36,059 nt of DNA from contig JAWXBN010000117.1 of the NCBI GenBank assembly GCA_034440155.1, positions 1 to 36,059 of the forward strand, written 5' to 3'. Positions 32,620 to 36,059 of the stretch are shown one piece after another. Position 1 is the first letter of the stretch; every line of letters begins with the position of its first letter. The position numbers and the translations under genes were made by a program. The stretch comes from Verrucomicrobiota bacterium. GTDB taxonomy: Bacteria; Verrucomicrobiota; Verrucomicrobiia; JAWXBN01. The notes beneath the pieces were generated by a model, which was given only the letters and a program-made list of their open reading frames with translations, searched no databases and had not been told where the DNA came from.

Positions 32620-35180
32620 TAAAAGGCCTCGCACCACGCGGTCAGGCGTAATTCATTTTTCTGCACCAGCCCAGGATGATAAGGAATCACACGGACATTA
32701 AAGTGGAAACTGCCACTGTCCTGGGGTTTGACTGTACCCCCGAAGAGATAAGACCCGCTCCCCAAATCTTCAATGACCTGTAGGGCGACACCGTACGGCT
32801 GGGAATGATTCGTATCGCTTTCGATATAGGCCTCAGTGGTCACATCCGATGGTTTGAGCGGCCCGAGATTTACCCGGGCTTTGACCTCGAATTCCTGGCC
32901 GACTTGGAGATGGTGGACTTTGCTGTCCCAGATGACTTCGGCGACTTGGACTTGGCACCAGGTATTACGGATCATTTCTTTCCATGGGGAGAGTTCCTTG
33001 GCGACTTTGAATCCATCGGCTTTGATACGGCCGCTGTTGACGTAGGCGACGGTATAGAGGCGGTTACAATAATCCTGGACCATGCGGAAAGTGCTAAATT
33101 CCGGGGAGACGGATTTCATGGAGGCTTTCATCAGATGGATCCATTTATGCGGTGTGCCATTGCTGTCACGATCATAATAATGGGGGACGATTTCATGCTC
33201 GATAATGCTGTAGAGCGAGTGCGCGTCGAATTCATCCTGAGTGGCCGGATCAGTGGCTGTCACGCCGGGGTTAATGGCCCAGCCATTATTTCCGTTGTAG
33301 CCTTCACACCACCAACCGTCGAGGATGGAGCAGTTAATACCGCCATTAATCGGTCCTTTTTGGCCACTGGTGCCGCTGGCCTCGAGCGGGCGGATCGGGG
33401 TATTCAGCCACACGTCCACACCGGAGACCAGGTAACGGGCGAGATCGATGTCGTAATCTTCCACGAAGATCACCTTGCCTTTAAAGTCCGGGGTTTCCGC
33501 CATTTTATAGACCTGTTGGAGGAAACGTTTACCCGGATCATCCGCAGGATGGGATTTCCCGGCAAAAACAAGCTGCACGGGCCGAGTGGGATTATTCACG
33601 ATGGCTTTGAGCCGCGCGATATCCTTAAAAAGGAGGGTCGCCCGTTTATACGTGGCAAAACGGCGGGCAAATCCGATCGTGAGTACATCAGGAGCGAGCA
33701 AATCGCGCGCGGCGGCGATTTCTTCGGGTGGGTAAGCTTCGCGGAGGCGTTGATTCTGCACGCGGGAGCGGACCTTCTCGATGAGTTTGATTTTGCGGGC
33801 GTTGTGGGTTTTCCAGATTTCGTCGTCGGGGATATCCTCGACTTTTGCCCATGCCTTGAGGTCTTCGACATTATCTTCCCAAATCACACCGAGATAATGC
33901 TCGAGGATGCGGCGGAATTCCGGACTCATCCAGGTCTGGGTGTGGACACCATTGGTGATACTGGTAATGGGGATCTCGTGTTGGGGCACTCCCGGCCAGA
34001 CACATTGCCACATGCCGCGGGAGACCTCGCCGTGTAGTGCGCTCACCCCGTTAGCCTGACGCGAGAGGCGCAAGCCCAAGATCGTCATGCTGAAGGGATC
34101 CTGGCCGGTCCCGTGCCATGGGCGGCCGAGCTTCATCATCGCATCGAAATCCACCCCGAGGTCCACGAGGAATTCGGAAAAATATCGGAGCACTAGATCC
34201 ACGGCAAAAGCGTCATTACCCGCCGCCACGGGTGTATGGGTCGTGAATATATTCGAGGCGGCCACGACTTGCAGGGCCTCGTGGAAAGTTAGCCCGTTAT
34301 TCTTGTGGAATTGGCGGATGCGTTCGAGACCCAGGAATGCGGCATGGCCTTCATTCATGTGGAAAACGGTGGGATTCAGCCCTGACGCCTGCAAGGCGCG
34401 GACACCCCCGATGCCGAGGACGATTTCCTGTTTGAGCCGCATTTCGTGGTCCCCACCGTAGAGCTGGTAGGTGATCTTGCGGTCTTCCTCATTATTTTCT
34501 TTTACATCGGTGTCGAGGAGATAGATGCAGATATTCCCGACTGTCGCCCGCCAGACTTTGATCCAGACATTCCGGTCGGTGATACGCACGGAGACTTTGA
34601 CGGGTTTGCCCTTACTGTCGAGCACCTCGGTGATGGGTAATTCGTAGAAATTCCAGACGATCGAGTCGGATTGTTGCCAGCCGTCTTTAGTGATGCGTTG
34701 TTTGAAATATCCGGTCCGGTAGAGGATCCCGCACGCGACGAAGGGCAGCCCGAGGTCGGAAGCGCTTTTACAATGGTCGCCGGCTAAGATTCCTAAGCCG
34801 CCGGAGTAAATCGGCAGGGCCTCGTGAATGCCGAATTCCGCCGAGAAATAACCGACGAGTAAATCCTGTTTGTCGTCGTGGTTTTTGGCATACCAGCGGT
34901 CCTTACGCCCGAGATAGGCGTCGAGGCGTTTTTTCAGGACATCCAAGCGTTCGACAAATTGCGCGTCATTGGCGGCTTCCAAAAGGCGGGCTTGGGGAAT
35001 GTAGCGTAGGATTTGGGCCGGATTATGATGGTAATTAACCCAGAGTTCAGGTTCCAGATCACGGAAAAGTTCGCTGGCTTCCGGCGTCCAGGTCCACCAG
35101 AGGTTATAGGCTATTTCCCTGAGGGCTTCGAGACGGGCGGGGATTTGAGGGATAACTGAAAAGGCGAGTGGTGACTTCAT
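32619..35180 (-). CDS. glgP: Alpha-glucan (glycogen) phosphorylase
   Basis: An 853-residue GT35 phosphorylase that releases glucose-1-phosphate from glycogen or maltodextrin. I use the ATG at 35180 (MKSPLAFSVIP), since the family starts at EALREIAYNLWWTW; a TTG at 35246 and an ATG at 35234 lie in frame upstream. GYFSAEFGIHEALPIYSGGLG, FHMNEGHAAF and THTPVAAGNDAF are active-site motifs of the short thermostable-type family. PLP binds Lys608 in EASGTSGQKGPINGG; most relatives have GMKAAMNG there, so the loop is divergent. The stop overlaps the HAD gene. It works in the cytosol in glycogen turnover; no glgA or glgB is nearby. Confidence 0.93.
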   Translation of the reverse strand: MKSPLAFSVIPQIPARLEALREIAYNLWWTWTPEASELFRDLEPELWVNYHHNPAQILRYIPQARLLEAANDAQFVERLDVLKKRLDAYLGRKDRWYAKNHDDKQDLLVGYFSAEFGIHEALPIYSGGLGILAGDHCKSASDLGLPFVACGILYRTGYFKQRITKDGWQQSDSIVWNFYELPITEVLDSKGKPVKVSVRITDRNVWIKVWRATVGNICIYLLDTDVKENNEEDRKITYQLYGGDHEMRLKQEIVLGIGGVRALQASGLNPTVFHMNEGHAAFLGLERIRQFHKNNGLTFHEALQVVAASNIFTTHTPVAAGNDAFAVDLVLRYFSEFLVDLGVDFDAMMKLGRPWHGTGQDPFSMTILGLRLSRQANGVSALHGEVSRGMWQCVWPGVPQHEIPITSITNGVHTQTWMSPEFRRILEHYLGVIWEDNVEDLKAWAKVEDIPDDEIWKTHNARKIKLIEKVRSRVQNQRLREAYPPEEIAAARDLLAPDVLTIGFARRFATYKRATLLFKDIARLKAIVNNPTRPVQLVFAGKSHPADDPGKRFLQQVYKMAETPDFKGKVIFVEDYDIDLARYLVSGVDVWLNTPIRPLEASGTSGQKGPINGGINCSILDGWWCEGYNGNNGWAINPGVTATDPATQDEFDAHSLYSIIEHEIVPHYYDRDSNGTPHKWIHLMKASMKSVSPEFSTFRMVQDYCNRLYTVAYVNSGRIKADGFKVAKELSPWKEMIRNTWCQVQVAEVIWDSKVHHLQVGQEFEVKARVNLGPLKPSDVTTEAYIESDTNHSQPYGVALQVIEDLGSGSYLFGGTVKPQDSGSFHFNVRVIPYHPGLVQKNELRLTAWCEAF

Positions 35181-35588
35181 AATAGATAATTTCTCCCGAT
35201 TAATGGTTAAGTCACTAGCTCTAACCTTAGCCATCGAGTCCCGCAATGAGAAAAATTCACAATGATTGGTGGACTAGGGAAGGAAAGTTTTATTTATTCA
35301 GGGTCACATGGGGAGGTGATTCTTTTCCCGTATTTGTTACAGAAGGTGTATCACTCCCTTTGTCCTTTTCCTTCTTCGGTTGCTTCTTTGGCCAGAATCA
35401 ATCCTCCTCTCCCGAAAAAATCTGCAATCCCGGAGTGTTTGCTGGCTTTAGCCTATCCACCCAATCCTTTCCGATCACCAGGGGGGAATATCGATCATAC
35501 CGATATCCGCGCTCGGGCAAAATTCCCTTATACTTCCTATTGATTTTCCGTAATGCACCCTGTATTTTCAAAAGCTCAACACTGCTCA
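35181..35588. other. 408 bp without an accepted gene
   Basis: Between glgP and the tRNA I see no promoter pair or repeat of note. On the minus strand a frame from 35571 to 35398 reads like protein (see separate entry). The rest looks featureless. Confidence 0.6.
35398..35571 (-). pseudogene. Possible gene remnant, C-terminal 57 residues
   Basis: From a TTG at 35571 the minus strand reads a protein-like KINRKYKGILPERGYRYDRY, then a Trp/Val/Asp-rich end at a TGA at 35400-35398. The same frame continues without a stop through the antisense of the tRNA, so the TTG may not be a true start. No family is recognised. The composition is protein-like, but the length is short. Read it as a tail fragment left beside the tRNA, or as chance. 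Confidence 0.25.
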
Positions 35589-35665
<77 letters not shown>

Positions 35666-35900
35666 CTTACCCTCCTACTTTTGAATGTCTACAGGATTTC
35701 AGAATAGTGATCGTATGATTTTGGGGGGATTACCAAATTACCACTGTCTTATGTTCAGTTCGTGGAAAATAACAAGAGAACGTGAGCAAGTTGCGCAGGG
35801 GGTTCTCAGTGCGAAACAAACCGGAAGGGAAACGGTATTCTTTCTCAAATCTCTTGATGAATATCACACAGCCAGAATGAGGAAAGTGCGGTTTTGACAT

Positions 35901-36059
35901 ATGATGGCGTGGGGGAATCTAATCAGTAACGTGACGGTGACAACAACGAATATGTATAGCTGGGATGCGCGCCATGAATTGGTGGAGTGGCAGGAGGTCT
36001 CGGCGACGCAGACCAATAAGAGCCAGTGGTCGTATAACGGATTTGGGCAGAGGGTGCAG
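35901..36059 (+). CDS. Partial RHS/YD-repeat protein
   Basis: An open frame of 53 codons to the end of the window, beginning at ATG ATG GCG TGG. It reads AWGNLISN...NMYSWDARHELVEW and then WSYNGFGQRVQ. YD/RHS repeats of wall-associated proteins have this pattern: (Y)DAWGN, Y.WDARN.L and Y.GFGQRV. Directly upstream, TATGAT lies one base out of frame with GCGTGG, which would restore the common YDAWGN. Hence an indel probably separates this piece from a longer ancestor. Neighbouring frames (35685-35897, 70 residues) are not recognised. It is either the broken start or a fragment of an RHS gene. Confidence 0.6.
   Translation, partial: MMAWGNLISNVTVTTTNMYSWDARHELVEWQEVSATQTNKSQWSYNGFGQRVQ

Noticed and set aside
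32805-34037. Long 410-residue plus-strand frame
   Set aside because: It is the antisense shadow of glgP, which has unmistakable phosphorylase motifs in the other strand.
35685-35897. 70-residue frame after the tRNA
   Set aside because: No family recognised and no ribosome site; it ends just before the RHS-like frame. I could not decide whether it is coding.

Overview
The window is about 36 kb of roughly 51% GC bacterial chromosome. I infer a Gram-negative member of the PVC superphylum, most likely Verrucomicrobiota. The reasons are Sec-exported small proteins and a beta-barrel, GYF_2-domain proteins, a type-B succinate dehydrogenase, a split complex I operon and a metal-site variant HemB. 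No rRNA or phylogenetic marker is present, so the taxon is a guess. There is no sign of phage, plasmid or CRISPR. Most of the window is ordinary housekeeping chromosome, with one repeat-rich island and a tRNA/RHS edge.

Layout. 1-1.9 kb: FmdB-type zinc ribbon, RluE-type pseudouridine synthase and a tandem universal stress protein. 1.9-4.9 kb: a secreted protein and a lipoprotein as an overlapping pair, then about 1 kb of gene-free repeat DNA with 25-bp inverted repeats, then an outer-membrane-barrel candidate. 5-10 kb: a long periplasmic TPR protein and three exported or membrane proteins of unknown function. 10-13.4 kb: a tightly overlapping nuoABCDI operon. 13.5-18.6 kb: PpnP nucleoside phosphorylase, sulfotransferase, BASS-type transporter, and a dgt/GYF_2 pair. 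18.8-23.5 kb: a small secreted protein, a DUF3095 cyclase-like protein, a coiled-coil protein, an alpha/beta hydrolase, a DUF1460 NlpC/P60-type protein and a frameshifted small gene. 23.6-29.5 kb: monothiol glutaredoxin, sdhCAB, hemB and an internally duplicated secreted protein. 29.5-35.2 kb: McsA-like protein, ribH and yjbQ (divergent), a zinc-ribbon/coiled-coil protein, and a glgP/HAD pair. 35.6 kb to the end: tRNA-Arg(TCT) and the beginning of an RHS/YD-repeat reading frame.

Functional links. The core is respiratory: complex I peripheral-arm subunits, complex II and haem synthesis (hemB lies just downstream of sdhCAB). Around it are nucleotide housekeeping (dgt, ppnP), flavin synthesis (ribH), glycogen turnover (glgP) and envelope proteins.

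What stands out beyond the genes. (1) A 9-bp palindrome, GCAAWTTGC, occurs 17 times exactly where chance predicts about 0.3, with 7 more ACAAWTTGC near-copies; two lie in loops of intrinsic terminators. It behaves like an uptake-signal or HIP1-type genome-wide motif. (2) At least ten genes have a -10 hexamer only 7-12 nt from the start codon and no Shine-Dalgarno, implying widespread leaderless or near-leaderless mRNAs. (3) A dispersed 30-bp repeat supplies the last codons of two unrelated genes. (4) A perfect 23-bp palindrome sits upstream of sdhCAB. (5) A small gene is broken by two 1-nt-type frameshifts. I do not see a clear new multi-gene system; the repeated motif is the best candidate for something undescribed.
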